Under the pieces are notes generated by a model. It had not been told where the DNA came from and did no database searches. It saw only the letters and a list, made by a program, of their open reading frames with translations. From Catenulispora sp. EB89 (lineage in GTDB: Bacteria; Actinomycetota; Actinomycetes; Streptomycetales; Catenulisporaceae), in the NCBI RefSeq assembly GCF_041261445.1, contig NZ_JBGCCU010000002.1:372001-436000 (forward strand): DNA of 64,000 nucleotides. Reading direction: 5' to 3'. The position numbers were made by a program, and so were the translations under genes. Positions 44,264-53,829 of the stretch are shown one piece after another; positions within the stretch are counted from its first letter, which is position 1, and each line of letters starts with the position of its first letter.

Positions 44264-46267
44264 TCAGTTCCCTGCCAGCTCCCACGCCCCGTACGGGCTT
44301 CCCGCGCCGGGCGCCGTCTGCCGCGCCGTGTGCAGCGCGCCGTCCCGCTCGAAGGCCAGCACCGCCTGCCGGCCCCGGCCGTCCAGCACCACCACCGGCG
44401 CGCCGATCACCACGTTGCCCAGGTCCGGAAAGGTGCTGAAGCCGACGTTGGGCGCGCCCTGGACCATCAGGCTCACCCCGCCGCCGCCGTTGCGGGTGGC
44501 CGCCGTCATGCGGCCGTCGCCGCCGGCGTTCGCCGAGACGGCTTCCAGCCCGACCGGGCCGATGACGCCGGGCGTGGTCGTCCAGAACCCGGTGGGCCGC
44601 TGCCACTGCGTGGCGACCTTGCCGGTGCCGCCGCCCTCGACGTAGAAGATCTCCATGCGGCCGTCGGCGTTGCGGCTGATGCCGACCGGTCCCGCGGTCG
44701 GCGGGCCGACCGGCACCCGGTCGATCGGATAGGCGCCGTTCGGGGTCTCGCTCCAGTGCAGCAGGCCGCCGATGGCCGGTGCGAACAGCTCGACGTGCCC
44801 GTCCGGGGCCAGGCCCGCGGTCACGTCGTCCCGCACCTGGTAGCCCTTGATGTCGGTCCAGTCCCGCGGCCAGGTCCCGTTCGGGTTCTGCTTCAGGGCG
44901 CTGACGCCGCTGCCCCAGTTCCGCACGAACACGGTCAGCCGGCCGTCGCGCTCGGCCACCACGGCCGGGTTGCCGGTCAGCGCCTCATGCTCCGGGTCCG
45001 GGTTGGGGTTCCCCAGCACGGTCCACGGCCCCCAGCCGCCCGAGGAGGTCTGCGCGGTGCTGACGATCTGCTCGTCCGACAGCCGGACGCCGACGATGTG
45101 CAGGGTGCCGGATCCGTCCTTGACCAGCCTCAGGGCCGGGGCCAGCGGGACGCTGCCGGGCACCGCGGTCGGACCGGTCCAGGAACCGCCCGAGCTGTTC
45201 TCCCGCCAGACCTGCACCTTGTTGTCCAGCATCGCGACCGCGTTCAGCCGGCCGGCGGAGTCCAGGGCCGCCCAGTCCACGCCGTTGGTCCAGCGCGGGT
45301 ACTGGCGGTGCGTGAACCCCGAGTAGAAGTCGTTGTAGGGATCGGGCTCCGGGTCGTTCTTGCCGCTGTAGCGGCCGCCGTTCGGATTGCGGTTGGGTCC
45401 GACGTAGGCGAGGAACTCCTGCTGCTTGTCGTCGGCGGTGCCGGGGTCCAGATCCGCCGGGTCGACGTTGACCGTGTAGTCCCGGTAGTCGCGCAGCAGC
45501 AGGTGGCCCCGGCCGCCGGGACCGTGCCAGCTCTGCGACGTGACGCCGACGAACCGGGTCACACCGATGTGGTCGATGTTCCGCTCGTAGTTGTAGCCGA
45601 CGTTGGGGTCCAGGGACAGGACCGTGCTGGCCTGGTAGCGGGCCATCAGCGCGCCGAGCGTGTTGAGCATGTCGTCGTGGCTGTAGTACTGGTGCGCCCA
45701 CTGCTGGTCGCAGTCGTTGCCGTCCTGCGGGTCGCTGCCCTCTGACATCTCCCGCAGCCCCTCCTTGGGGTAGGAGAAGAGGTCGTAGACGTTCTGGAAG
45801 CCGTTCTCGCCGGACTTGAAGTTCCCGTCGCCGGCCTCGTGCAGGCGCAGGAACACGAGCTTGGTGGAGGGCCGCTGGTCGAGGGTGTCCTCCTCGATGA
45901 CGTGGCCGTCGACCGTGATGGCGTTCCTGCTCCAGGTGGGGTTCTGCACCCCGCGCGAGTGCGCGGCCCGCAGCCCGTTGAACCGGCTCTCCGAATAGGC
46001 GCAGGTGCTCGGGAACTCCTTGTTCGGGCCGGCGTGGTTGGTGGCGTCGCCGCCGGTCACGTACACGCTGGTGCTGGGGAGGTTGTAGTCCTCCTTCATG
46101 TCCGGCTCGAAGAACAACAGGTCGTCGTCGGGATGCGCGATGATCGCGAGCACCGACGGCGCCACCGCGGGGCTGTCCGCGAACGCCGGCGGCCCCCAGA
46201 CCGCCGCCATCGCGGCCGCGCTGGCGAAGGTCGCCAGGCCGGCCATGGCCTTTGTTCGAACACGCAT
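44264..46267 (-). CDS. Secreted PIG-L family deacetylase with C-terminal propeller-like domain
   Basis: A 667-residue exported protein. A signal peptide covers about residues 1-31 (VRTKAMAGLATFASAAAMAAVWGPPAFA). Residues about 35-330 form a PIG-L/LmbE-type zinc amidohydrolase with SVLAIIAHPDDDLLFF (AHPDD motif), the metal/second ligand region HSRGVQNPTWSR, and RNIDHIG (His-x-x-His-like) further on. The C-terminal 320 residues are repeated beta-rich segments such as GTLHIVGVRLSDEQIVST and GHVELFAPAIGGLLHWSE, with the look of a tachylectin-like propeller, possibly for glycan binding. Expected role is deacetylation of an extracellular N-acetyl sugar. ATG 46267 is chosen for its CGGAG site and signal peptide. 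Confidence 0.8.
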   Translation of the reverse strand: MRVRTKAMAGLATFASAAAMAAVWGPPAFADSPAVAPSVLAIIAHPDDDLLFFEPDMKEDYNLPSTSVYVTGGDATNHAGPNKEFPSTCAYSESRFNGLRAAHSRGVQNPTWSRNAITVDGHVIEEDTLDQRPSTKLVFLRLHEAGDGNFKSGENGFQNVYDLFSYPKEGLREMSEGSDPQDGNDCDQQWAHQYYSHDDMLNTLGALMARYQASTVLSLDPNVGYNYERNIDHIGVTRFVGVTSQSWHGPGGRGHLLLRDYRDYTVNVDPADLDPGTADDKQQEFLAYVGPNRNPNGGRYSGKNDPEPDPYNDFYSGFTHRQYPRWTNGVDWAALDSAGRLNAVAMLDNKVQVWRENSSGGSWTGPTAVPGSVPLAPALRLVKDGSGTLHIVGVRLSDEQIVSTAQTSSGGWGPWTVLGNPNPDPEHEALTGNPAVVAERDGRLTVFVRNWGSGVSALKQNPNGTWPRDWTDIKGYQVRDDVTAGLAPDGHVELFAPAIGGLLHWSETPNGAYPIDRVPVGPPTAGPVGISRNADGRMEIFYVEGGGTGKVATQWQRPTGFWTTTPGVIGPVGLEAVSANAGGDGRMTAATRNGGGGVSLMVQGAPNVGFSTFPDLGNVVIGAPVVVLDGRGRQAVLAFERDGALHTARQTAPGAGSPYGAWELAGN

Positions 46268-46403
46268 GGCAGCTCCGGTCCGTTCGGGGCATGGGGCCAT
46301 TCGACCCAATTGTCACTTTCATGGCGAAATGTACATCAATCTGCGTATATTCCGCCGTATCGTGACGTCCGACATCAGAACTCAGGGATCGGGAGGCACG
46401 CCC

Positions 46404-47450
46404 GTGGAGCGGTTCACGCCCCGCCGTCACACCCGCCGGGGGGTCGCGGCCGTCGCCGTGGCGGCCCTGGCCGGACTCGTCCTGCTGCCCGCGGCTTCGG
46501 CCCGCGCGGCGTCCGGGCCGCAGACCAACTTTTTCACCGAGAACGGCGTGTTCACCGTCCCGGTCGGGGTCACCCAGATCGAGGTGACCGTGTCCGGCGG
46601 CGGAGGCGGAGGCGGCGGCGACAGCACCGCGCCGGGCCTGCAGGCCTGGGGCGGCGGAGGCGGAGGCGAGGGCGGGCTGGTGACCTGCCGGTTCACCGTG
46701 ACGCCCGGCACCAAGTACGACATCGTGGTCGGCGGCGCCGGCGGCAGCGGGGGCAGCCAGGGCGACCCCGACACCGCCCCGACCGCGGGCGCCGGGGTGG
46801 ACGGCGGCACGCCGGGCGCGGACCGGTCGCCGACCGACGCGGCCGGCGCCGCCGGCGGCTCGAAGGGCGGCGGCGGCGGAGGCGGCGGGACCGGCGCGTC
46901 CACGCCGGACCGGATCTCCAGCGGCACCGGCGGCCGGGGCGGCGGCGTGGTCCGCGGCTCCGGCGGCGTCGGCGGTCCGGGCACCACCGACCAGACCCCG
47001 GGCGGCGGCGGAGGCGGGGGCGGCGGCGCGAGCAGCTTCGGCTCCGGCGCCACCATGGCCTACGCCTTCGGCGGCGGCGGAGGCGGCGCCGGGCAGCTGG
47101 ACCAGCACGAGGGCGGCTACGGCGGGGACCCCGGCATCGGGGGCGCGGGCGGCGTCTGCAAGCAGGACGGCACGCAGATCGCGGCGGTGCAGAACGTCAC
47201 CGGCGACAACGGCGGCCGGGGCGCCTCCAACGACGGCGTCTTCACGGTGTTCGGCGGCGACGGCGGCGGCACGCTCGCCGCCCTCGGCGACGGTGAGGGC
47301 GGCACCGCCCCGAACGGCGGGAACGGCGGCACCGGCGGCGGCTCGCAGCCGCCGAGCGCGACGTTCGGCGCGGGACCCGGGCCGGTTCTGGCCTCGCCGG
47401 GGTTCGGCAACAACGGCGCGGTGATCGTGACGTACACGCCGGCGAGCTGA
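46404..47450 (+). CDS. Secreted glycine-rich protein
   Basis: A 348-residue exported protein of unknown function. A signal peptide (residues 1-36, RRGVAAVAVAALAGLVLLPAASARA) precedes a short ordered region (TNFFTENGVFTVPVGVTQIEVTVSGG). The rest is mostly glycine-rich with GGGGG tracts. Two Cys (TCRFTV and GGVCKQD) could form a disulphide. It ends with a VIVTYTP strand. The start and end look like the edges of a beta-sandwich such as glycine-rich receptor/phage-tail-like domains, with the Gly stretch as an insert. GTG 46404 has GGGAGG upstream. Divergent from the PIG-L gene and convergent with icd. Confidence 0.72.
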   Translation: MERFTPRRHTRRGVAAVAVAALAGLVLLPAASARAASGPQTNFFTENGVFTVPVGVTQIEVTVSGGGGGGGGDSTAPGLQAWGGGGGGEGGLVTCRFTVTPGTKYDIVVGGAGGSGGSQGDPDTAPTAGAGVDGGTPGADRSPTDAAGAAGGSKGGGGGGGGTGASTPDRISSGTGGRGGGVVRGSGGVGGPGTTDQTPGGGGGGGGGASSFGSGATMAYAFGGGGGGAGQLDQHEGGYGGDPGIGGAGGVCKQDGTQIAAVQNVTGDNGGRGASNDGVFTVFGGDGGGTLAALGDGEGGTAPNGGNGGTGGGSQPPSATFGAGPGPVLASPGFGNNGAVIVTYTPAS

Positions 47451-47513
47451 GGGGCGGCTTCCGCGAAGCCGGGAAAACGAACGCGAAGCGCGGAACGCGA
47501 AGCCCGGAAAACC

Positions 47514-47547
47514 AAGAGGTGCGCGACCATCAGGTCGCGCACCTCTT
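47514..47547. terminator. Perfect 15-bp hairpin, bidirectional terminator
   Basis: Arms AAGAGGTGCGCGACC (47514-47528) and its exact complement (47533-47547), loop ATCA. Upstream (47461-47513) are loose GCGAAGC/CGGAA repeats. Ends the Gly-rich and icd transcripts. Confidence 0.87.
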
Positions 47548-47567
47548 ACGTGCGGTGCGGGCTGGAC

Positions 47568-48800
47568 TTACGCCGAGGCCATCGCCTTCTGCAGGTTCTC
47601 GTCGATCGCGGCGAGGAACTCCTGCGTGGTCAGGTACGGCTGGTCCGGCGAGATCAGCAGCGCCAGGTCCTTGGTCATCTTGCCCTCCTCGACCGTCTCG
47701 ACGCAGACGCGCTCGAGGGTCTCGGCGAACTTCACGACCTCGGGGGTGTTGTCGAACTTGCCCCGGTAGGCCAGGCCCTGGGTCCACGCGTAGATCGAGG
47801 CGATCGGGTTGGTGGAGGTGGGCTTGCCCTGCTGGTGCTGGCGGTAGTGGCGGGTCACGGTGCCGTGCGCCGCCTCGGCCTCGACGGTCTTGCCGTCGGG
47901 GGCCATCAGGACCGAGGTCATCAGGCCCAGGGAGCCGAAGCCCTGCGCGACGGTGTCGGACTGGACGTCGCCGTCGTAGTTCTTGCACGCCCAGACGTAG
48001 CCGCCCTCCCACTTCAGCGCGGAGGCCACCATGTCGTCGATCAGGCGGTGCTCGTAGGTCAGGCCCGCCTTGTCGAACTCGGCCTTGAACTCGGTGTCGA
48101 AGACCTCCTGGAAGATGTCCTTGAACCGGCCGTCGTAGCCCTTGAGGATCGTGTTCTTCGTGGAGAGGTACACCGGGTAGCCGCGGTTGAGGCCGTAGCG
48201 CATCGAGGCGCGGGCGAAGCCGCGGATCGACTCGTCCAGGTTGTACATGGCCAGCGCGACGCCGGAGCCCGGGAAGTCGAAGACGTTGAGCTCGATCGGC
48301 TCGCCGCCGTCCTTCGGGGTGAAGGTCAGGGTCAGGGTGCCCTCGCCGGGGACCTTCAGGTCGGTGGCGCGGTACTGGTCGCCGAAGGCGTGGCGGCCCA
48401 CGACGATCGGCTTGGTCCAGCCCGGGACCAGGCGCGGGATGTTGCTGATGACGATCGGCTCGCGGAAGATCACGCCGTCGAGGATGTTGCGGATGGTGCC
48501 GTTCGGCGACTTCCACATCTTCTTCAGGCCGAACTCCTCGACCCGTGCCTCGTCCGGGGTGATGGTGGCGCACTTGACGCCCACGCCGTACTGCTTGATC
48601 GCGTTCGCGGCGTCCACGGTGACCTGGTCGTCCGTGGCGTCGCGGTGCTCGATGCCCAGGTCGAAGTACTTCAGGTCGACGTCCAGGTAGGGCAGGATCA
48701 GCGAGTCCTTGATGAACTGCCAGATGATCCGGGTCATCTCGTCGCCGTCGAGCTCGACGACGGGGTTCGCGACCTTGATCTTGGGACCGGAGTAGGCCAT
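47568..48800 (-). CDS. icd: NADP-dependent isocitrate dehydrogenase
   Basis: Homodimeric isocitrate dehydrogenase of the 410-residue eukaryote-like (type II) class, making 2-oxoglutarate and NADPH. Signature stretches: [61 protein letters not shown] (metal Asp) and [16 protein letters not shown] (NADP specificity). Starts at ATG 48800. About 30-50 bases upstream is a near-perfect inverted repeat (48832-48847) of MarR-type. In Streptomyces folD-DUF3017-mdh-icd is usual; here mdh lies elsewhere. Confidence 0.96.
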   Translation of the reverse strand: MAYSGPKIKVANPVVELDGDEMTRIIWQFIKDSLILPYLDVDLKYFDLGIEHRDATDDQVTVDAANAIKQYGVGVKCATITPDEARVEEFGLKKMWKSPNGTIRNILDGVIFREPIVISNIPRLVPGWTKPIVVGRHAFGDQYRATDLKVPGEGTLTLTFTPKDGGEPIELNVFDFPGSGVALAMYNLDESIRGFARASMRYGLNRGYPVYLSTKNTILKGYDGRFKDIFQEVFDTEFKAEFDKAGLTYEHRLIDDMVASALKWEGGYVWACKNYDGDVQSDTVAQGFGSLGLMTSVLMAPDGKTVEAEAAHGTVTRHYRQHQQGKPTSTNPIASIYAWTQGLAYRGKFDNTPEVVKFAETLERVCVETVEEGKMTKDLALLISPDQPYLTTQEFLAAIDENLQKAMASA

Positions 48801-48831
48801 GGCGGATCGTCCTTACGGATCGGGAAGAATT

Positions 48832-48847
48832 ATCTCGACCTCAAGAT
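48832..48847. promoter_or_regulatory. Inverted repeat upstream of icd
   Basis: ATCTCGA, CC, TCAAGAT: 7-bp arms with one mismatch, 32 bases upstream of the icd start and overlapping where its promoter or 5' leader should be. Resembles MarR-family sites and the palindrome at 1984-1995. Confidence 0.4.
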
Positions 48848-48922
48848 ACATGGCCGCGCCCGCGGATCGCCAAGCGGTGTCGGACCGATGGTGGCCGATG
48901 GTGACCAAGGCGACACACGGGC

Positions 48923-49231
48923 TCAGTTCGAGAAGATCCCCTGCACCAGCAGCCCCAGCACCACCAGCGTGGTGCCGACGACCGTGTAGGTGCCGACGTC
49001 GATCGCACGGCGGCGGACGGCCAGCGTCCCGGCCACCCGGGTGGGCAGGAACAGCCGCAGCCCGGCGGCCAGCAGCAGCGACATCCCCATCACCGCGGCA
49101 CCCTGGAAGACCTCGTTGTGCAGTATCACCGTCATGCCGAAGCCGAAGCCGGCCAGCACCGCCAGGATCGGCCACTCGGCGACGACTTGACGGCCGAAGG
49201 AGACCCCGGGGGGACGGTTGTTCGCGGGCAT
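48923..49231 (-). CDS. DUF3017 small membrane protein
   Basis: A 102-residue protein with three predicted membrane helices (WPILAVLAGFGFGMTVIL, GAAVMGMSLLLAAGLRLFLP, VGTYTVVGTTLVVLGLLVQ). It matches DUF3017 by size, helix layout and place: these genes sit after folD in many actinobacteria. Function unknown. ATG 49231 is the only good start. It lies 56 bases downstream of the lipocalin-like gene, same direction, and is followed by icd after 122 bases. Confidence 0.8.
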   Translation of the reverse strand: MPANNRPPGVSFGRQVVAEWPILAVLAGFGFGMTVILHNEVFQGAAVMGMSLLLAAGLRLFLPTRVAGTLAVRRRAIDVGTYTVVGTTLVVLGLLVQGIFSN

Positions 49232-49287
49232 GGCGCAACTCTACTTGCGCCGGATGACCACCACGTCCGCTATCTGTAACGAGCGCG

Positions 49288-50418
49288 CTACGGCGCCACG
49301 GCCAGCCAGTCGGCGAACCCGCTGGGCCGGTGCGCGCCGATGAACAGCGTCTCGAACAGGCCGAACCCGGTGCGCACGCCCTCGGGCCCGTCGTACTCGA
49401 AGCGCGAGAGCCGCTCGGTGATGCCGAACATCCCGGACTTCGCCGCCGCCTCCTCGGCCGGCATCCGTACCTGCTGCACGACCAGGTCCGGGCCCTGATA
49501 CATCCCGTGCCGCCAGTCGGCGTCCAGGCCGTAGCCGCTGCCGACCGCCATATGCAACGGGATCAGCTGGGTCACCCGGACCCGCTCGGCGCGGCCGGCG
49601 AAGGTCACCGCCGCCGTCCGCACGTCGCGGGTGCCGGACGTGTAGTGCAGCTCCAGCTCCGGACGGCCCAGCGCCTCGGCGGGACGGCCGTCGGCGAAGA
49701 CCTTCACGGCTTCCTCCAGGACCCGGCCGCCGTCCTCGTCCTCCTGCGCGATCACCAGGATCGAGAAGTCGTCGAACTGCATCGGCGCGTAGACCCAGTG
49801 GAACGTCGGCGGCACCCCGTCCTTGCCCTGGATCCCGGCCGGCTCGGCCTCGCCGACCGGCCGGATGCCCCAGGACCTGTCACGCGAGCCCCACCAGGTG
49901 TCGGGGGTGACGGCGAGTTCGTCATCGCCGACGCGCAGCGTGCCCGCCCAGAATCCGGTCTGGGCCAGCCGCACCGAGTCCATCCACACCCGGCCGCTGC
50001 GCCGCACGAACTGCCGCGGCTCCCGCGTCGCCGGGATCGCGCCGGTCCAGAGCAGGTCGAAGGAGAGCTCGTACTCCCCCGGCTCCAGCACCACCCGCAG
50101 CCGGTTCAGCGGCTCCAGCACCTCGATGCGGAACGGGCCCACGGACAGGTCGCCGCGGTCGGTCCCGAGCTCGCGCGAGGCCCGGACGACTCGGTGGACG
50201 CCCCGGTGAACGATCGCCGCGAAGGCGTCGGTCACCCCGAGGTTCGGGTACTGCCCCACTCCCAGCGCCATGAACAGGTCGTCGGTGCGGTGGTGGAGGT
50301 TGAAGTAGTAGCGGTCGTAGAAGTTCCGGTCGGAGGTGGCCACGTGCGCCATCGACTCCGAGGTCTGATGGAACGGGAAATCATCAAGGGGGGACAGGTC
50401 CCGATGGTCACCGGACAT
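49288..50418 (-). CDS. Lipocalin-like (hydroxyneurosporene-synthase/DUF7064-type) protein
   Basis: A 376-residue soluble protein of two similar beta-rich halves. The segment WGSRDRSWGIRPVGEAEPAG (about residues 190-210) is typical of lipocalin-like proteins of the CrtC/AttH or DUF7064-7065 group, which bind or hydrate hydrophobic molecules such as carotenoids or steroids. The N-terminus has a HQTSESMAHVATSDRNFYDRYYFN stretch. ATG 50418 is preferred over an in-frame TTG (50454) because of the AAGGGGGG just upstream. It sits between folD and DUF3017, an uncommon insertion in that block. Substrate unknown. Confidence 0.6.
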   Translation of the reverse strand: MSGDHRDLSPLDDFPFHQTSESMAHVATSDRNFYDRYYFNLHHRTDDLFMALGVGQYPNLGVTDAFAAIVHRGVHRVVRASRELGTDRGDLSVGPFRIEVLEPLNRLRVVLEPGEYELSFDLLWTGAIPATREPRQFVRRSGRVWMDSVRLAQTGFWAGTLRVGDDELAVTPDTWWGSRDRSWGIRPVGEAEPAGIQGKDGVPPTFHWVYAPMQFDDFSILVIAQEDEDGGRVLEEAVKVFADGRPAEALGRPELELHYTSGTRDVRTAAVTFAGRAERVRVTQLIPLHMAVGSGYGLDADWRHGMYQGPDLVVQQVRMPAEEAAAKSGMFGITERLSRFEYDGPEGVRTGFGLFETLFIGAHRPSGFADWLAVAP

Positions 50419-50486
50419 GTCCCCCCTTGTAGGGGTGATCTGATCAACCGTCAATAGCGACGCGTCAGAACTGTGTGAGAGCTACC

Positions 50487-51353
50487 TCAGAGCTGCCGCT
50501 CCGCGATCTCCACCACGTTGTTCAGCAGCATCGCGCGGGTCATCGGCCCGACGCCGCCGGGGTTCGGCGACACCCAGCCCGCGACGTCGCGCACGTCGTC
50601 CGCGACGTCGCCGGCCAATCCGCCCTCGCCGCGCGACACACCGACGTCGAGTACCGCCGCGCCCGGCTTCACCAGGTCGGCGGTGATCAGGTTCGGCACC
50701 CCGGCGGCGGCCACCACGATGTCCGCCTTCAGGGTGTGGAAGGCCAGGTCGCGGGTGCCGGTGTGGCACAGCGTCACGGTCGCGTTCTCGCTGCGCCGGG
50801 TCAGCAGCAGGCCCAGCGGCCGGCCCACGGTGATGCCGCGGCCGACGATCACCACCTCGGCCCCGGCGATCGCCACGTCGTGCCGGCGCAGCAGCTCGAC
50901 GATGCCCAGCGGGGTGCACGGCAGCGGCGCCGGGGCGCCGAGCACCAGCCGGCCGAGGTTGGTCGGGTGCAGGCCGTCGGCGTCCTTGTCCGGGTCGACG
51001 AGCTCCAGGATGGCGTTCTCGTCGATGCCCTTGGGCAGCGGCAGCTGCACGATGTAGCCGGTGCAGGCCGGGTCCTCGTTCAGCTCGGCCACGGCCTCGG
51101 CGACCTGCGCCTGGGACGCGGTCGCGGGCAGCTGGCGCTGGATCGAGGCGATGCCGACCTGCGCGCAGTCGCGGTGCTTGCTGCGCACGTAGGACGCCGA
51201 CGCCGGGTCGTCGCCGACCAGCAGCGTGGCCAGGCCGGGCACGATGCCGCGCAGCTTGAGCGCTTCCACGCGCACCGACAGCTCGCTCTTGATGGTGGCG
51301 GCGGTGGCCTTGCCGTCCAGAATCTGTGCCGTATGAGAAGCGTGTGCGGTCAT
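50487..51353 (-). CDS. folD: Bifunctional methylene-THF dehydrogenase / methenyl-THF cyclohydrolase
   Basis: FolD converts 5,10-methylene-THF to 10-formyl-THF, the donor used by PurN and PurH. The 288-residue protein shows the catalytic Tyr and Lys in [21 protein letters not shown], the [10 protein letters not shown] motif (PLP loop), and [17 protein letters not shown] (dinucleotide site), ending with [19 protein letters not shown] 51353 lies 17 bases after the purH stop, so the order purN-purH-folD is one operon that supplies and uses formyl-THF. Confidence 0.95.
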   Translation of the reverse strand: MTAHASHTAQILDGKATAATIKSELSVRVEALKLRGIVPGLATLLVGDDPASASYVRSKHRDCAQVGIASIQRQLPATASQAQVAEAVAELNEDPACTGYIVQLPLPKGIDENAILELVDPDKDADGLHPTNLGRLVLGAPAPLPCTPLGIVELLRRHDVAIAGAEVVIVGRGITVGRPLGLLLTRRSENATVTLCHTGTRDLAFHTLKADIVVAAAGVPNLITADLVKPGAAVLDVGVSRGEGGLAGDVADDVRDVAGWVSPNPGGVGPMTRAMLLNNVVEIAERQL

Positions 51354-51370
51354 AAGGGTTCTCGCCTCCT

Positions 51371-52942
51371 TTAGTGGGTGAAGTGCCGGGTGCCGGTCAT
51401 GTACATGGTGACGCCGGCCTTGCGCGCCGCCTCGATCACCAGCTCGTCGCGGACCGAGCCGCCGGGCTGCACCACGGCCTTGACCCCGGCCTCGGCCAGG
51501 ACCTCGAAACCGTCGGGGAACGGGAAGTAGGCGTCGGAGGCCGCGACCGAGCCGCGCGCCTTGCCGCCGGCCCGCTGGACCGCGAGCTTGGCCGAGTCGA
51601 CCCGGTTGACCTGGCCCATGCCGACGCCGACGGAGGCGCCGCCGGAGGCCAGCAGGATCGCGTTGGACTTCACCGAGCGGATCGCGCGCCAGGCGAAGAC
51701 CAGGTCGGCGAAGGTCTGCTCGTCGGCCGGCGCGCCGCTGGCCAGCGTCCAGGTCGCCGGGTCGTCGCCCTCGGCCTGGTACAGGTCGCCGTCCTGGAGC
51801 AGCAGGCCGCCGCAGATCTGGCGGAACTCCAGCTTGCGGCGGTTGCGGCTGCCGGTCTTCAGGATCCGGATGTTCTTCTTGGTCTTCAGCGTCTCCAGCG
51901 CCTCCGGCTCGTAGTCCGGAGCGCAGATGACCTCGGTGAAGACCTCGTTGACCTGGAGCGCCATCGCGTTGGTGACGGTGCGGTTGGCGGCGATGATGCC
52001 GCCGAAGGCCGAGACCGGGTCGCACTCGTTGGCCAGCCGGTGCGCCTCCGCGATGTCCCCGGCGGAGCTGACGGCGATACCGCAGGGGTTGGCGTGCTTG
52101 ATGATCGCGACGCAGGCTTCTTCGAAGTCGTGGGCCGAGCGGATGGCCGCGTCGGTGTCCACGTAGTTGTTGTACGACATCTCCTTGCCGTGCAGCTGCT
52201 CGGCGGTGGCCAGGGTGTCCTGCTCGCCCTCGCTGACGTAGAGCGCGGCGCCCTGGTGCGGGTTCTCGCCGTAGCGCAGGACGGCCTTGCGCTCGTAGGT
52301 GCTGGCCAGGAAGTCGGGGAAGCGGGACTCGCCGTCGGGCGCGTACGCCGAGGCGAACCAGCTGGCGACCGCGGTGTCGTACTCGGCGGTGTGCGCGAAG
52401 GCCTCGGCGGCCAGGCGCTTGCGCTGGGCGAAGGTGAAGCCGCCGCCGTCCACCGCGGTCAGCACCGCGCCGTAGTGGGCCGGGTTGACCACGACGGCCA
52501 CGCTCGGGTGGTTCTTCGCCGCGGCGCGGACCATCGAGGGGCCGCCGATGTCGATCTGCTCGACGCACTCGTCGGGGGCGGCGCCGGAGCCGACGGTCTG
52601 GGTGAACGGGTAGAGGTTCACCACGACCAGGTCGAAGGGCTCCACGCCGAGTTCGGCAAGCTGCTTGCGGTGGTCGTCCAGCCGCAGGTCGGCCAGGATG
52701 CCGGCGTGCACCTTCGGGTGCAGGGTCTTGACCCGGCCGTCCAGGCACTCCGGGAAGCCGGTGAGCTCGGCCACCTCGGTGACCGGGATCCCCAGGTCGC
52801 GGATCAGCTTCGCCGAGCCACCGGTGGAGACCAGGGCGACCCCGGCGGCGTGCAGGCCGCGCGCCAGCTCCTCAAGCCCGGTCTTGTCATACACGCTGAC
52901 CAGCGCGCGCTTGATCGGGCGGATGTCCTCAGTGCTGCTCAC
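51371..52942 (-). CDS. purH: Bifunctional AICAR formyltransferase / IMP cyclohydrolase
   Basis: PurH performs the last two steps of IMP synthesis. The 523-residue protein has the N-terminal MGS-like cyclohydrolase domain ([47 protein letters not shown]) and the C-terminal transformylase domain ([23 protein letters not shown] with the catalytic Lys-His). It overlaps the purN stop by 4 bases (ATGA) and is followed by folD. Length and motifs are complete. Confidence 0.96.
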   Translation of the reverse strand: MSSTEDIRPIKRALVSVYDKTGLEELARGLHAAGVALVSTGGSAKLIRDLGIPVTEVAELTGFPECLDGRVKTLHPKVHAGILADLRLDDHRKQLAELGVEPFDLVVVNLYPFTQTVGSGAAPDECVEQIDIGGPSMVRAAAKNHPSVAVVVNPAHYGAVLTAVDGGGFTFAQRKRLAAEAFAHTAEYDTAVASWFASAYAPDGESRFPDFLASTYERKAVLRYGENPHQGAALYVSEGEQDTLATAEQLHGKEMSYNNYVDTDAAIRSAHDFEEACVAIIKHANPCGIAVSSAGDIAEAHRLANECDPVSAFGGIIAANRTVTNAMALQVNEVFTEVICAPDYEPEALETLKTKKNIRILKTGSRNRRKLEFRQICGGLLLQDGDLYQAEGDDPATWTLASGAPADEQTFADLVFAWRAIRSVKSNAILLASGGASVGVGMGQVNRVDSAKLAVQRAGGKARGSVAASDAYFPFPDGFEVLAEAGVKAVVQPGGSVRDELVIEAARKAGVTMYMTGTRHFTH

Positions 52943-53667
52943 TGGAAAGTGACCTTTCGGTTGTCGATGGTCCAGCCTTGGCGGGCCAGCCGGCCCACGA
53001 CGTCCACGAGCAGCGCCCGTTCCGCCGTCTTGATGCGCTCGTGCAGGCTCGCCACGTCGTCGTCGGACTCGACCGGCACGGCGGCCTGCGCCACCACCGG
53101 GCCGTCGTCGACGCCGCCGGCGACGAAGAAGACCGTGCAGCCGGTGACCTTCACGCCGTAGGCCAGCGCGTCGGCCGGGCCGTGCATGCCGGGGAAGCTC
53201 GGCGAGAGCGCGGGGTGGGTGTTGATGACGCGGCCGTCGAAGGCGGCCAGGAAGTCCGGGCCGAGCAGTTTCATGAAGCCGGCCGAGACCACCAGGTCCG
53301 GCTCGTACTCGGCGACCTTGTCGCGCAGCGCGCGGTCCCAGTCCTCGCGGGTGGCGAAGTCCTTGACGCGAAGCGCGAAGGTGGGGATGCCGGCCTGTTC
53401 GGCGCGTTCCAGGCCCTGGATGCCGGTGCGGTCCGCGCCGACGGCCACGATGGTGGCGCCGAACGCGGGGGCGGCGGGCTGGGCCCGCTCGGCGTTTTCC
53501 GCCTGCTGGACCGTCTCGGCCCGCTGCGCTTTCCCGGCGTTCTCCGCGTCGATCAACGCCTGCAGATTCGTGCCCGAACCGGAGACGAGGACCACGATCC
53601 TCGCCGGCGCGCCCGGGCGGTGGTGCACGAGCCCCGGTGGGCTCTTCGTTCCTTCGGGGTGGACCAC
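52939..53667 (-). CDS. purN: Phosphoribosylglycinamide formyltransferase
   Basis: PurN adds the first formyl group (from 10-formyl-THF) in purine synthesis. The 242-residue protein has [16 protein letters not shown] (phosphate loop), [23 protein letters not shown] with catalytic Asn and His, and [12 protein letters not shown] with the catalytic Asp. It is longer than usual (about 190-215) because of a Pro-rich N-terminal head and an Ala/Glu/Gln-rich insert at about residues 42-67 ([20 protein letters not shown]). GTG 53667 follows GAGGAGG. Stop overlaps purH by 4 bases. Confidence 0.93.
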   Translation of the reverse strand: MVHPEGTKSPPGLVHHRPGAPARIVVLVSGSGTNLQALIDAENAGKAQRAETVQQAENAERAQPAAPAFGATIVAVGADRTGIQGLERAEQAGIPTFALRVKDFATREDWDRALRDKVAEYEPDLVVSAGFMKLLGPDFLAAFDGRVINTHPALSPSFPGMHGPADALAYGVKVTGCTVFFVAGGVDDGPVVAQAAVPVESDDDVASLHERIKTAERALLVDVVGRLARQGWTIDNRKVTFQ

Positions 53668-53829
53668 GACCGCGGCCTCCTCATAGGTGTTTGCTGTTGT
53701 CTGCCGGTCGGACCCATCCCACTTGGACGGGCGGGGTCGCCATAGGCAACGATAGTGGGCGGACGGGGCGTAGCCCGCCAGCCGACCAGCGATGAACCGA
53801 TCATGTCCACGATAACCCGGAGGACTTCC

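Noticed and set aside
44330-45745. 471-codon plus-strand frame
   Set aside because: Antisense to the secreted PIG-L gene, whose AHPDD motif and signal peptide are clear.
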